DNA of 64,000 bases from Celeribacter indicus (GCF_000819565.1 NZ_CP004396.1:1-64000); one strand, 5' to 3'; shown: positions 32,158 through 41,878, counted from the stretch's first letter. Numbers and translations: made by a program. Notes: generated by a model from the letters alone, not told the origin.

Positions 32158-34161
32158 TCAATCGATACCCAGTTTGTGGAAAAACACGCGGTTCCGCATC
32201 TCGGCATCCCGCAGGACTTTGTCCCAACTCAAAACCTCCATGTAGAGATTGTTGTTGCCGAACCATTTGAACCATCCCCCGCCGTCCGGCATGGGAGTGA
32301 AGTCTTTCTCCATTTTTAGCCATTCTTTGACCTTCTCTGTGATTTCACACATAACGTAGCCATAAAATGGGGTGTTTTCAGCGACTTGAATTGGGCGTCC
32401 TTTCGGAGTCTTGAACTTCCCTTTCTTAATGCTGTTCACGTATCGAACGATCTGCTGGACCGGGTCTTCTTTCGACGACGGGTTCGCGAAATCATCGCGC
32501 CCAGGCTTTTTGAACTCGAAAACGGTGATCGGATTGCTCGCCTCATTATCGCCCCGGAACAATACCGGCTTGTCGAATACGAGGATGTCAGGACGCTCAG
32601 ACGTTCCTCCGTCCAAGGGTTTGTCTGAGTGCACAAAAAACGTGAAATTAAGGCGCTCATCTATGATCCAGAGGTTGTGATCATCGTAGGCCGTGGCCGC
32701 GGAATCGCCTTTTCGAGGGAAGATGATGTCATGGACGGTGCCTTCGGACGGGTACTTTAGGTCATCCGTGAGCTCAAAGCTTTTTCCGAAGAGAGTGAGC
32801 ACATGCTTTCGTAGTGCAATATAGTGGATCAGGTCGCTTCGGCTGGTCCTTGATATCTGATCCAGTATCTTGGGCAGGCCATCTTTAAGTCCAGCTGCGT
32901 CCGTTTCACTGAGCATCTTATCAACTTGCTGCCTGATGGCGACTTCCTGAGAGAACTTCTCCCTCTGGAATACTGTCTCAATCTGTTCAGGCGTGGGATT
33001 GTAGGGCATGGACGACAGGTCGATGTCTTCCGCGATTGTCCGGTGCCAAGGCGCAGAATCTTCGACGTAGCTGCGCACCTGTGTGCGTTTCTTCTCCTGT
33101 CTCGCGGTGATTGTATCACCAAGGGCGTCGCGTGCGATGTACGCTGCTGCCTGCTCGATTTCGGCTTGTGAGATAGGATGAAGCAGGTCTTCGCCCTTTG
33201 GGAAATCGAAACCACCACGCTCGAGCGATACGTTGGCATCGAGATATGGGCCGAAGACATACGCCTTGACGATGTAGTTGCGATCCCGTTCTTCGCCTTC
33301 GGATGACCCCTCTTCAAAAAATTCGTCAACGAATTCTGGCACGAAGCTATGGATTGCCGTGTCTGTGACCTCTCGGCGGTCTGCAACCAAGCTGATCTTG
33401 CTCTTCTGATTTCGCGGTGAGTAGAGCTTGAATACTCGAACTTGGAATGTCTGCTCTTTGTCCCCAGATCCCAGAACGATTCTACCATCTTGAAGCGGGA
33501 TCTCCTTGATCATCGCAGCCAGCTGGTTGCTGACAAAATCGTTAAGGATGATCCGACCTGTTCCGTCTTCCTCGGAAATCCCGATCTCTGGACACTGATA
33601 GTCGGCGTCGATGAAGTACGGCAGAAGCCGCTCCACCAGTGTGCGAGCTATCGTCTTGACCTTCTTGTCCGGAAACGCTCGCTTGACCTTGCGCATGGTG
33701 ACACGCGACCCGATGTCGCCGTAAGGACATTCTTCAATGCTTTCATTGACGATGATGTCGGTTTGCTTGCCCATTTTGAAGGCGCGCTTTTTCCGTCCCT
33801 CTTCGTATTGGAAAACACTCTCGATAAGCAAGTCGTCGAAGTATTTCAAACAGGTGAAGCGCCCAAATCCCTTCCCGCCCTGGGCAATCTTGTGGTCGGA
33901 GTACAGGGTGTCGAATGAATCCCTGTTCTCGTCATTGAAGCCGATACCGTTGTCGATGACTGTGAAACTCTCAACGGGCGGCTGGCCGCCTTCAAGTTCC
34001 TGTTGGTTCGACCGTCTCACGAGGATATCGATGCGGCCTTTCTCGATGGATGCGGCTTCGATGGCCTGGATCGCGTTCACGATGGTTTCGACTAGCGGGG
34101 TGTAGACGTTTGTTCCGGATCGGATGTTCTCGACGGCGCGTTTGACGTTGACGTTGCTCAT
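32158..34161 (-). CDS. GHKL ATPase with C-terminal nuclease-like domain (MORC/MutL-like)
   Basis: 667 residues. GHKL (Bergerat) fold at the N-terminus: Glu25 and Asn29 of the N box, VIDNGIGF (68-75) and GGKGFGRF (95-102). The C-terminal part has RPDILVFDKP (523-532), VFEFKKPGRDD (548-558) and a Gln-rich helix DPVQQIVRYV, the order of a PD-(D/E)xK nuclease with Asp525, Glu549 and Lys551. Prokaryotic MutL/MORC-type GHKL ATPases paired with restriction-modification genes are known (Iyer, Abhiman and Aravind). It overlaps the methylase gene by ATGA, so the two proteins are made together. Start at 34161. Confidence 0.85.
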   Translation of the reverse strand: MSNVNVKRAVENIRSGTNVYTPLVETIVNAIQAIEAASIEKGRIDILVRRSNQQELEGGQPPVESFTVIDNGIGFNDENRDSFDTLYSDHKIAQGGKGFGRFTCLKYFDDLLIESVFQYEEGRKKRAFKMGKQTDIIVNESIEECPYGDIGSRVTMRKVKRAFPDKKVKTIARTLVERLLPYFIDADYQCPEIGISEEDGTGRIILNDFVSNQLAAMIKEIPLQDGRIVLGSGDKEQTFQVRVFKLYSPRNQKSKISLVADRREVTDTAIHSFVPEFVDEFFEEGSSEGEERDRNYIVKAYVFGPYLDANVSLERGGFDFPKGEDLLHPISQAEIEQAAAYIARDALGDTITARQEKKRTQVRSYVEDSAPWHRTIAEDIDLSSMPYNPTPEQIETVFQREKFSQEVAIRQQVDKMLSETDAAGLKDGLPKILDQISRTSRSDLIHYIALRKHVLTLFGKSFELTDDLKYPSEGTVHDIIFPRKGDSAATAYDDHNLWIIDERLNFTFFVHSDKPLDGGTSERPDILVFDKPVLFRGDNEASNPITVFEFKKPGRDDFANPSSKEDPVQQIVRYVNSIKKGKFKTPKGRPIQVAENTPFYGYVMCEITEKVKEWLKMEKDFTPMPDGGGWFKWFGNNNLYMEVLSWDKVLRDAEMRNRVFFHKLGID

Positions 34162-37100
34162 AGCCTGATCTCCGCGTCGGGGTTTCCGGCGGCGAGCGCG
34201 TTCATCCAGGCAAGGCAAAGCTCGCGGCTTCGAAACTCACCGAAGGCGTCTTCCTCTTGTCGTTCAACGATTGGGAAGGTCGAGAAGACATAGCGGACAT
34301 CGTCACGATCGGTGAGGCCGTATAGAATGAAGAACAGCGCGTCGAGCTTGGCGCGCAGCATTGCACGTCTGTTTTCATCCCAAACAAACGGGGGGCGGAC
34401 TGCCCCTGCGTCATCGATGTAACCCAGATCGCGCGCAAACGGTGCCATGTCGTGGGAGGTGTAGGTCAGCTCCAATACGGTTTCGCACACGATCTGCGAC
34501 GCGGACTTGCTGCCAAATCGTGTCGATTGAAACTCTGCGGGTGGGATCATCGGAAGCTGTTCCAGAATGTACCAGCTTGCGTGGTTGCTCAGGATCTTGG
34601 TCCTGGCAACGAAGTCGACCATGGTGCTGTTGAGCGATGCGGCCAGTATGGCTTGGGCTTCTGCACGTTTTTTTGCGTCTTCGATTTCGATCCGCAAGAT
34701 TGGAAGGGTGTGTCCGGCACCGAACGGCGGGATGATGCAGGAAATCAGGGACCGGGCATTCGTCGTGGATGTGACATCCTTGATCGCCAACTCAACGCGC
34801 AGATCGCCGGGATCGAGTACAAAGTAGCGCGGTGCAATAACATGGTTCGGATCATGCCTTTGCTCGTCTGTGGTTGCGGCTCCCTGACCGCTGCGGTGGA
34901 GATTTGCATCAACGGTCGTAATACCGGACGCGCGATGATCGAACGCTTGGACCATCTTGCCTTCATAGAGCGGCACCCACGTTCCCTGCGAGCTGCCCCA
35001 GACCCCGCCGCTTTCTGGCCAAGCGCCTTCCTTTTCGTGCAACTCCTTGGCAGTCCGAAACTGGTCCGAAGAGTTGGCCATGTGATAGAGAGTGGCGTAC
35101 TGGACTGGCCAGGCTTTGACTTCATCGCCCGACGAGCGATCTACGAGCACGGGAAACCTGTCATAGATCTCAGTCGAGATTTCCCGGTCTCGGGTAGCTC
35201 GATAAACCGGTGCGGTCTTCGAGTTCGGATTGACGTGTTTGAAGTGATCGACACCCATGCTGAACACTTTGCGGGAGTCCTTCAGTTCGGCAATATCCCG
35301 AACAAAAGTGGCAAAGCGGCATTGGTCGAAAGTCTTGTCCCCTCCTGAGAAGACAAGGACGCTGAACTTGAAACGGTAGTAGACGTCTGGGAAGAAGAGG
35401 GGTCCGGCGGCCCGCTTGTTGAAGAAGTCGAAATAGCAAGACGCGGCATGACCTTCGATCAGCTGCGAAAAGAACTCCTGCGAGCTGGTTTCAGTGGCGA
35501 TACCAGATGGGATCAGCAGCCCGACGATGCCGCCAGGGGCGACTATCTTTCGCGCCCTTTCAACAAACAGTGAGTTGAAATTCGTGTCGCCACCAGAAAG
35601 TAGAGGGTAATCTCCTCCCCTTCTCGCCATCCGGCTGGTCGTTTCTGCGCGGGCATTCGCTTTTTCGAACTCCGCTGCGAGCGGGTCGCCAGCCTTCTGC
35701 AGATCGGCGATCAGATCTTTCCGGTCCGAGGCACGTTGAACCCTTGCTATCTCCGGACGGCGCGCGGCGAACCACTCGACTTGCTGAAGCTTGATCCTGT
35801 CCCAAGGCGGGTTGCCGACAATTGCGTCGAACCCACCATTCAGCAGGTCATCTTCCCAATCGGACCAGATACCAGGGAAAGCGACCTGCCAATTGAGGAA
35901 GTTTTCTTCGGCAATCAAAGTTCGTGCTTCTTCGAGTATTTCAGCAAACCGTTTGTCGGCGTCACGTTTGATCCGGGGATCGCGTTTACCCATGGCAATG
36001 GCCAAAGGATCACCAAACTGACCGTCGAAAAAGACTTTCAACGCGGCTTTTCCTGCCTTGTCTTTGACGCCGATCCATTCCAGCGCGTGGATAAATTTCA
36101 ATAGAGCGTCGAGGGGCGCGGTCATCTCCTGCACCTCGGCAAACACGTCGGCCGAACGATGCGCCTCGGCGATCTCAGCGTCTGTCAGACCTTCGACAAT
36201 CTGCATCTTTGAGGCTGCCCGGAGCGCTCGTCTCATGGGCTCGTGCAGAAGGAGCGGTGTGCCGTATGTCGCGGCCTTGTCGATACCGCTCTTGACCCAT
36301 GATCCAAAAAGGCTGTCCCCGCACCGCAAGTGGTGATCCAGGAAAGACAGTGGTGCACCCACGGTGAAGGTGTGGAGCCACAGAGCTACCTTCGCGAGTT
36401 CGACTGCCATCGGGTTCTTATCGACGCCGTAGATGCAGCGCTTTAGGACCATCCGGCGAATGATGTGCCGATCGTCGAGTTGCTCCTCGTCGATCGTCCA
36501 GCTCCGTTCGTCAGCGTTAGCAAGGATGGTGTTGCGGATCGTATCGATCCTCTCGCCAAGCGGAGAAATATAGTCCCCCCACTCCTCGGGCGCATCGAGC
36601 TCGGCCTCTGCCATGGCTGCAATCACCTGATCGGCCATGAAGTCCACCAGACTTACGAGAAAATGGCCGGAGCCCATAGCCGGGTCACAAATTTTGAGGT
36701 CAAGAAGCGCGGTCGCGGGATCGAGGCGCTTAAGCTGCCCGATCTTGCGATGATCTGGCAGATCCCCTTGCCCTAGCTCTTCGATCTTGTCTTTGAACGC
36801 ACGTTTTCGCTCTTCCACAAGCGGCTCAAGGGTCTCTGTAAGAATGAGCTGCACCAAGTCATCGGGCGTATAATAGCTGCCCGACCCCTTGCGCGCGAAG
36901 ATGTTGGGCTGAACGGTGATATCTTCGCCGTCGCGCGTCACCTCGTATTCGAGGAGCCGCTCATAGATCGAACCAAGCTGCTGCACCGAGAGGTTGCGGT
37001 AGTTGATATATTTGCGCCCCTCCGGCGTCAGCTCAAAGGAAAGTGCGTCGATCACACGCGCCATGACTGCATCGGGGATGCGGATATTGGTTAGGATCGC

Positions 37101-38243
37101 ATGGCGCCCCTGGTCAAACAGACCGCCATTGTAGGGCGGCAAGCCTATCGACGCGTCGCCTTGATCGATCGCCAGGAAAAGGTCGGCCATCGCTCCCCAA
37201 TAGCGCGCGGCCGTATCCGAGAAGACGTCGTTATTGTCTTTGCGTTCTTTGACATCAAGGCGCACCTTGTTGCGCAGCCCATAATCGTCATAGCGCGTAT
37301 CCTTGACCGGCAAGAGGTCGCGGTCTTCGGCATAGAGGATGAACAAGAGGCGATAGAGCAAAATCAGTGCGGCTTCGCGCACCTCTTGAAGATCAGCCTC
37401 GGGCGCGGCCTTGACGATGGCGCGGACCAGATCGGGGAACACCTCCCCGAAAACCTTGTTTGAGAGGTCTTCGGCAACGCGCTCTTCGTAGAACTTGCCT
37501 TCTTCGAGGGCTTTTTCATGGAAGGTGCGCGGATCAGCCCCCGCAGGCTCGAATGCCTCGCGGCAGAACACAAGGTAGAAGACCTTCAGCCAGTGGCGGC
37601 GATCGGCCTCATTGAGCGCAAAAAGCCCCTCATTGTGCCCTGGCAAGTCCAGGATCGCGGCGATGTCGAGCTCGAAGAATTGCTCGGATACCGATCGCGC
37701 ACCCGAGAAATACAGCCGCCACTTCGAGCCGTTGGTCAGAATGCCCCAACGTAGTGCGCCATTGGTGATATCGTCGATGCGGCGCAAGTAGCGGAGCATC
37801 TGGGTTGATGGGGCGGTTTCTTCCCCGCGCCGGCCGGAGCGGCGATCAAGGGGGCGTGCCCATCTCTTGGATTCGACCACGGCGCGGCCGAACTCGTATC
37901 GCTTCCACTCTTCGGGAAAGCCGTTCGCCTTGGCCTTTGTCTCGGCGCTCTCAAAAAGCAAACCATCGGGCACGTCTTCGCGCCCGCGCGGCGATAGATT
38001 TTGTTGGCGAAGGGATTGTGTCCAGCCAAGCGCTTCTAGGATTGGCCAGATCAGATCGTCTTCGGTCTGACTTTCGTTGGGTGTCTGGGAAATCGGGAAG
38101 TTTTCAAAGATCGATCGAAGAGATGTTTCGAAACGGTCGAGATCAGCATTCCCGAGGGTGTTCCACTCCGAAACGCCTTGAATGGTTTCGGTCAGAAAGT
38201 CAGATGTGAATAGGCTTCCCTGGCTTGCGATCTCACTGCTCAA
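34158..38243 (-). CDS. Type IIG-like restriction-methylase (Eco57I-type)
   Basis: 1361 residues. N-terminal PD-(D/E)xK nuclease: PDGLLF at 92 and VVESKRW with Glu124-x-Lys126. N6-adenine methylase core: DPAMGSGHF near residue 520 and the catalytic NPPW near 810 (VGNPPWDRI). A long C-terminal target-recognition region follows. One polypeptide can therefore cut and methylate. The start is TTG at 38243, seven bases after AAGGAAG; no nearby ATG is in frame. Second gene of a Fic - methylase - ATPase operon; the GHKL partner makes this unlike a simple type IIG enzyme. Confidence 0.88.
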   Translation of the reverse strand: MSSEIASQGSLFTSDFLTETIQGVSEWNTLGNADLDRFETSLRSIFENFPISQTPNESQTEDDLIWPILEALGWTQSLRQQNLSPRGREDVPDGLLFESAETKAKANGFPEEWKRYEFGRAVVESKRWARPLDRRSGRRGEETAPSTQMLRYLRRIDDITNGALRWGILTNGSKWRLYFSGARSVSEQFFELDIAAILDLPGHNEGLFALNEADRRHWLKVFYLVFCREAFEPAGADPRTFHEKALEEGKFYEERVAEDLSNKVFGEVFPDLVRAIVKAAPEADLQEVREAALILLYRLLFILYAEDRDLLPVKDTRYDDYGLRNKVRLDVKERKDNNDVFSDTAARYWGAMADLFLAIDQGDASIGLPPYNGGLFDQGRHAILTNIRIPDAVMARVIDALSFELTPEGRKYINYRNLSVQQLGSIYERLLEYEVTRDGEDITVQPNIFARKGSGSYYTPDDLVQLILTETLEPLVEERKRAFKDKIEELGQGDLPDHRKIGQLKRLDPATALLDLKICDPAMGSGHFLVSLVDFMADQVIAAMAEAELDAPEEWGDYISPLGERIDTIRNTILANADERSWTIDEEQLDDRHIIRRMVLKRCIYGVDKNPMAVELAKVALWLHTFTVGAPLSFLDHHLRCGDSLFGSWVKSGIDKAATYGTPLLLHEPMRRALRAASKMQIVEGLTDAEIAEAHRSADVFAEVQEMTAPLDALLKFIHALEWIGVKDKAGKAALKVFFDGQFGDPLAIAMGKRDPRIKRDADKRFAEILEEARTLIAEENFLNWQVAFPGIWSDWEDDLLNGGFDAIVGNPPWDRIKLQQVEWFAARRPEIARVQRASDRKDLIADLQKAGDPLAAEFEKANARAETTSRMARRGGDYPLLSGGDTNFNSLFVERARKIVAPGGIVGLLIPSGIATETSSQEFFSQLIEGHAASCYFDFFNKRAAGPLFFPDVYYRFKFSVLVFSGGDKTFDQCRFATFVRDIAELKDSRKVFSMGVDHFKHVNPNSKTAPVYRATRDREISTEIYDRFPVLVDRSSGDEVKAWPVQYATLYHMANSSDQFRTAKELHEKEGAWPESGGVWGSSQGTWVPLYEGKMVQAFDHRASGITTVDANLHRSGQGAATTDEQRHDPNHVIAPRYFVLDPGDLRVELAIKDVTSTTNARSLISCIIPPFGAGHTLPILRIEIEDAKKRAEAQAILAASLNSTMVDFVARTKILSNHASWYILEQLPMIPPAEFQSTRFGSKSASQIVCETVLELTYTSHDMAPFARDLGYIDDAGAVRPPFVWDENRRAMLRAKLDALFFILYGLTDRDDVRYVFSTFPIVERQEEDAFGEFRSRELCLAWMNALAAGNPDAEIRL

Positions 38244-38363
38244 ATCGTAACTTCCTTATTGCTTTTTGTAGATTTAGCAGGTGCCCCAGATCCGTGCACT
38301 TGGAAAAATCACAGACGGGCGGCCCGCCAAGGGAAGGGTGTCGTTTGATCGGACGCACTTCTG

Positions 38364-39485
38364 TCAATGCGATCGCCTCCGCTCATTCAGGTTCAACCAG
38401 TACCTCGTATGGCGTCGCTCACCGGTTCGGCTGAGCGCACCTTTCTCGACCAGATCCTGCAGGTCGCGGGTTGCGGTTGCGCGTGAAGTTCCGGTGATCT
38501 TGAGATAGTTGTCGGCGCTGAGGCCGCCTTTGAAACCGCCAGGGCCTTCCCGAAACATTCGAGCGATGGCCTTGGCCTGGCGTTCGTTCAACTGGTCCCT
38601 GTGACGATCGTAGAAGTGTGCCTTGCTGATGAAGAAGCCGACGCGGTCGAGTGTTGCCTGTTGGGCCTTCAAGACAACTTCTGCGAACCAGACGAGCCAA
38701 TCGGTCACGTCGAGCGTTTTTTGATGCTGCTCGAGCTGGTCGTAGTAAGCCTTGCGCTCCTTCTCGATGGTGAAGGCGAGCGAGATGAGGGTCGGCTGGC
38801 CAATGTTCTGCGCCAGAGACTTTTCAGCGAGGGCGCGACCCAGGCGGCCGTTGCCGTCTTCGAATGGGTGGATGCTCTCGAAATAGAGGTGGCTTAGCCC
38901 TGCGCGCGTCAGCGCTGGAAGCGGCTCTGCTCCCCCCGGCCCGGTCTTGTTGAACCAATCCGCGTATCGCTCCATCTCAGGCATGACCCGCTCCGAGGGC
39001 GGCGCTTCGAAATGGATCGTCGGCCGGTCAAGGCGGCCGGAAACGATTTGCATCGCCTCGGCATGTTGTCGGTAGGCCCCGATGATTTCCAACCGACGGT
39101 CATGGGACAGTAGCATCCGATGCCAGCGGTACAGTGTCTCATGGGTCAGCGGCTCTGCAAAACTGGAATAGACATCGACCATCATTTCCGCGACGCCCTG
39201 TTCGCGCGGTTTGGCAGGGTAGCTGTCCGGATCGAGGCCCAGATGGCGGCGCAGCGAAGACTGGACACTGAGCCGATCGAGGATTTCACCCTCGATGGCA
39301 CTCGTCTGCATCGCTTCCTCGCTGAGCAGTTCGATGCGGAGTTGCTCGCGCTCCGGCTGGCTGACATGATGAACCGCGCCGAGGATTTCTCCGGACGACA
39401 GCAGAAACGTCTGCTCAAACGGCTCCAGAGCGGAGGCATCATACCGGAAATCCGGCCAATCGGGCAGCGTCCAGTTCCAAGCCAT
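38364..39485 (-). CDS. Fic-family protein (AMPylase-type) with N-terminal inhibitory motif
   Basis: 373 residues. Fic core motif HPFEDGNGRLGR near residue 205, all catalytic residues present. The N-terminal motif TSAIEG (61-66) fits the (S/T)xxxE(G/N) inhibitory helix of class II Fic proteins, so activity is self-restrained. A C-terminal winged helix (NYLKITGTSRATATRDLQDL, residues about 335-355) suggests DNA binding. It precedes the methylase gene by 120 bases in the same direction. It may regulate or guard the defence operon. Confidence 0.88.
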   Translation of the reverse strand: MAWNWTLPDWPDFRYDASALEPFEQTFLLSSGEILGAVHHVSQPEREQLRIELLSEEAMQTSAIEGEILDRLSVQSSLRRHLGLDPDSYPAKPREQGVAEMMVDVYSSFAEPLTHETLYRWHRMLLSHDRRLEIIGAYRQHAEAMQIVSGRLDRPTIHFEAPPSERVMPEMERYADWFNKTGPGGAEPLPALTRAGLSHLYFESIHPFEDGNGRLGRALAEKSLAQNIGQPTLISLAFTIEKERKAYYDQLEQHQKTLDVTDWLVWFAEVVLKAQQATLDRVGFFISKAHFYDRHRDQLNERQAKAIARMFREGPGGFKGGLSADNYLKITGTSRATATRDLQDLVEKGALSRTGERRHTRYWLNLNERRRSH

Positions 39486-39514
39486 GAGTTATAGACATCC
39501 TTTCTATAACTCAT
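39484..39514 (-). promoter_or_regulatory. Perfect 11-bp inverted repeat over the fic start
   Basis: ATGAGTTATAG and CTATAACTCAT are perfect 11-bp arms with a 9-base spacer. On the minus strand the spacer AAAGGATGT holds the only ribosome-site-like bases and the right arm includes the first two bases of the fic ATG. It could be an operator (for example for the winged helix of Fic) or an RNA hairpin that displays the ribosome site. Confidence 0.6.
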
Positions 39515-39605
39515 ATCTAAATCACTTCTGAGGCATAGAAGTCAACTCTATCGCTCAAAGGACCTGCGGGATGGGATGACCCTCAAACCGACGCGAGACC
39601 TTGAG

Positions 39606-39845
39606 CTAGGCCTTTTCAAGGTGCGTCAGATCTTGCTGACGCGTTCTGGGGGTATTCGGATCGACAGGGTTCTGTTCCGGCGCTTGAATGAATGGTTCAT
39701 AGCGAACGTTCGCCATGGCGCGGTCGAACCAGGCAGGCTGCACGTCACCATTGTTCCATTGGTAAAGGTAGCCAACCAGATTTTCAGATGTCTTGCAGAG
39801 GATGCGCATGATCGGTTCGCCAGTCAGGCGGGGCTTCGTATTCAT
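39606..39845 (-). CDS. Small conserved protein, unknown
   Basis: 79 residues. Pattern VGYLYQWNNGDVQPAWFD is recognisable from small proteins beside conjugation genes on rhodobacterial plasmids. An AGGAGG site lies eight bases before the ATG at 39845, which strongly supports translation. Function unknown. Confidence 0.7.
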   Translation of the reverse strand: MNTKPRLTGEPIMRILCKTSENLVGYLYQWNNGDVQPAWFDRAMANVRYEPFIQAPEQNPVDPNTPRTRQQDLTHLEKA

Positions 39846-40005
39846 AATGCGTTCCTCCTAAATGGACCTCGCAACTCGTCACTACTGAGGTCTGAAATTC
39901 CTGTTAGCTGGTGTTAGGACTAGGTTTCTGCAACTGCAAGATGAACCGTTCTGGGTGGGCGAAAATCCACCGGCGAAATGCAAGTTATCTTTTCAGATAG
40001 GCATC

Positions 40006-40638
40006 TTACGGTTCATGCGGCGATGCAGCACGAACAGCAATTTCTTCCAAGATTTTGTCGATCTCGCCCCATATGCGTGGTTCCACCTGGCCGCGGATCA
40101 GGGCCCATTTACTCAAGACGTCGAGGGGGTCGTGGTCCCGAAGGAGGACACTCAGGCTGGCCGCATCGACTGCCAGAGATGTCCGGGCCTGCCACTGCGT
40201 GTTTCGAGTGCGTCGCTCCTCCGCGACTGGGGCGAAGACCGGCGACAGTTGCCAGCCTTTGACTGCACGGCGCAGGGCGGCACGCACCACATGTGCTGGC
40301 TCAACACCACAAGTCTGGAGCGCTGCTTCCTGTCGTTCGAGTGCGTTGACCCTGATGTCGATCTTCCGGGTCGGGCTCAAAGCGCGCGCCGATACGGAAG
40401 CTCTCCGGCTGGTATGCGGGTCAAAGCTTTCCGCGGTGACTTGGTGCGGCGCCACGGTAACGTCCGGCGCACGCTCTGCCTCGTGCCGATCAGCGTCAAC
40501 CTCAGCGGATGGGGTGCTCGTCTTTGTTGCTGTGACCTGTGCCTCGTCTTCCTTCCCTGGAACCTTGCGGTCACCCTGTTGCAGGGTGGCGGCGTAGGCT
40601 GGGTCGGGCCTGGTGATGGTCGGGATCTTCTTGCGCAA
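40006..40638 (-). CDS. virC2: VirC2-like conjugation accessory protein
   Basis: 210 residues. The C-terminal half resembles the ribbon-helix-helix part of VirC2 (KIDIRVNALERQEAAL, VEPAHVVRAALRRAVKGW). The N-terminal 90 residues are low-complexity and charged. The start is a TTG eight bases after the virC1 stop, within a TGAGGACAG ribosome site. In Agrobacterium VirC1/VirC2 bind overdrive and stimulate T-strand formation; here they flank a candidate oriT. Family call is moderate. Confidence 0.7.
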   Translation of the reverse strand: MRKKIPTITRPDPAYAATLQQGDRKVPGKEDEAQVTATKTSTPSAEVDADRHEAERAPDVTVAPHQVTAESFDPHTSRRASVSARALSPTRKIDIRVNALERQEAALQTCGVEPAHVVRAALRRAVKGWQLSPVFAPVAEERRTRNTQWQARTSLAVDAASLSVLLRDHDPLDVLSKWALIRGQVEPRIWGEIDKILEEIAVRAASPHEP

Positions 40639-40648
40639 TCGACTGTCC

Positions 40649-41368
40649 TCACGCAGCAAGAATGTTGTTGAGGATGTCCGTCGCCTCCTCGAGCGCCTCG
40701 ACGACATGACGTACATGTGGACGCATCAGGGGATTCGGATCGGCTTGCTTTTCCAGTGCCAAGGCGTGGAGAAGCCCCTTCTGGTCCATCTCCTTGTAAG
40801 TGTTCCGTCGCATCATGACGGTCTCAATCACCGGAAAACGGGTGAGCGCTTCTTCAATCAGGGCGGCGTCAGCACGGGTCGTTTTCGGGTCGACCATGTT
40901 CAGGACGACGTGGTGGCGCGGAAGGCTGGAGGGGTCATCAACACGGGATTTCAGTTTCTCAAACCAATCAGCTGTCTGCGCTCCGACATCGAAATCAGAC
41001 GTTGACAGCATGACGGGCGTCACAATGTGGTCCGCAAGCACCGCGATGCCGTCTGACCATTCGGCACCGACCCCTGCGGTATCGATGAAGATGAAGTCTG
41101 CCGTGCCTGCCATGTAGACCTGATCGATCTGATCCTCGACACCCGCCACGCTTTCGACGGTGGCCGAGCAGAGAAGCGGCGAACTCAGCCCACCGGCTTC
41201 CGCCCGAGCATGCCAGGCACCGAGTACTCTCGTGCTGTCCGTGTCGATCAACATCACTCTGCGTCCGGCGGCGATCGCGGCGCTGATCAAGGCGCGCGAA
41301 AGCGTCGTTTTTCCACTGCCCCCTTTCCGGGCCATCGCTGCGATCACCACAAGATTTTCGTTCGGCAT
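40649..41368 (-). CDS. virC1: VirC1-like ParA-family ATPase
   Basis: 239 residues. Walker A ARKGGSGKTTLSRAL near residue 13 (deviant KGGSGKT), LIDTDSTRVLGAW, FIFIDTAGVGAEW. A GGAGG site lies seven bases before the ATG at 41368. With the following VirC2-like gene it matches the VirC1-VirC2 pair that brings the relaxosome to the transfer machine. It is a separate ParA from RepA. Confidence 0.82.
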   Translation of the reverse strand: MPNENLVVIAAMARKGGSGKTTLSRALISAAIAAGRRVMLIDTDSTRVLGAWHARAEAGGLSSPLLCSATVESVAGVEDQIDQVYMAGTADFIFIDTAGVGAEWSDGIAVLADHIVTPVMLSTSDFDVGAQTADWFEKLKSRVDDPSSLPRHHVVLNMVDPKTTRADAALIEEALTRFPVIETVMMRRNTYKEMDQKGLLHALALEKQADPNPLMRPHVRHVVEALEEATDILNNILAA

Positions 41369-41878
41369 TCTGATCCTCCGCAAAAATAGTGAATCGCAAC
41401 GATAATGCGAAAATGTCGCTAAACGCATGAGGCGGAGGGGTCAAGCAGAAGTCGGGATGCGACCCGCGTTTGGCATGCAGCGGGCGGCATTGTGCGATGA
41501 CCGTGCGACGTCTGCCGTGGCGCCTTCAGCATTCGTCGCGGGGCACCACACACCCTCCAAATGTCGGGATGCGCTCGGCGATGTACTGCGGACGGAATGC
41601 AGGTGACGGATAGCGCGCTCCAGACAACGGGAGGCAGCCTCGCGTATGGCGTTCTGCAGGTGACGCGAGACGGTCAGCACGCAGCAAAACCCGTCTTGCG
41701 GGGTGCAAGAGACGGGGTGCAATGAGCGCGAAGCGCGATCCACTTGACTAAGGACGGGAAATCGCCCCTGCAGGGCGATTTTCTACATTGAGTACAAGCC
41801 CTTATGGCCGACTCCACTTGCGTTGGGAGTCGGCGGGCTTGTACGAAGTTGGCAAGAAATAGGAATGTTAACTTCAAA
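41369..41878. other. oriT-like region between virC1 and mobC
   Basis: 510 bases between divergent transfer genes, no credible gene. AAATCGCCC / GGGCGATTT (41759-41781) is a perfect 9-bp hairpin followed by TTTTC. Next is a nested inverted repeat: GTACAAGCC (41792-41800) / GGCTTGTAC (41836-41844) outside and GCCGACTCC (41807-41815) / GGAGTCGGC (41826-41834) inside. Short direct repeats occur before these: GTCGGGATGCG twice (about 41452 and 41563) and TGCAGGTGACG twice (about 41599 and 41656). Position and repeats suggest oriT; the nick site is not identified. Confidence 0.6.

Noticed and set aside
40649..41368. Second plasmid partition system (ParA)
   Set aside because: Its partner gene is VirC2-like, not ParB, and it borders oriT-like DNA, so a transfer role fits better.
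41441..41743. 100-residue minus-strand frame in the oriT-like region
   Set aside because: Its protein only mirrors short DNA repeats; no ribosome site.
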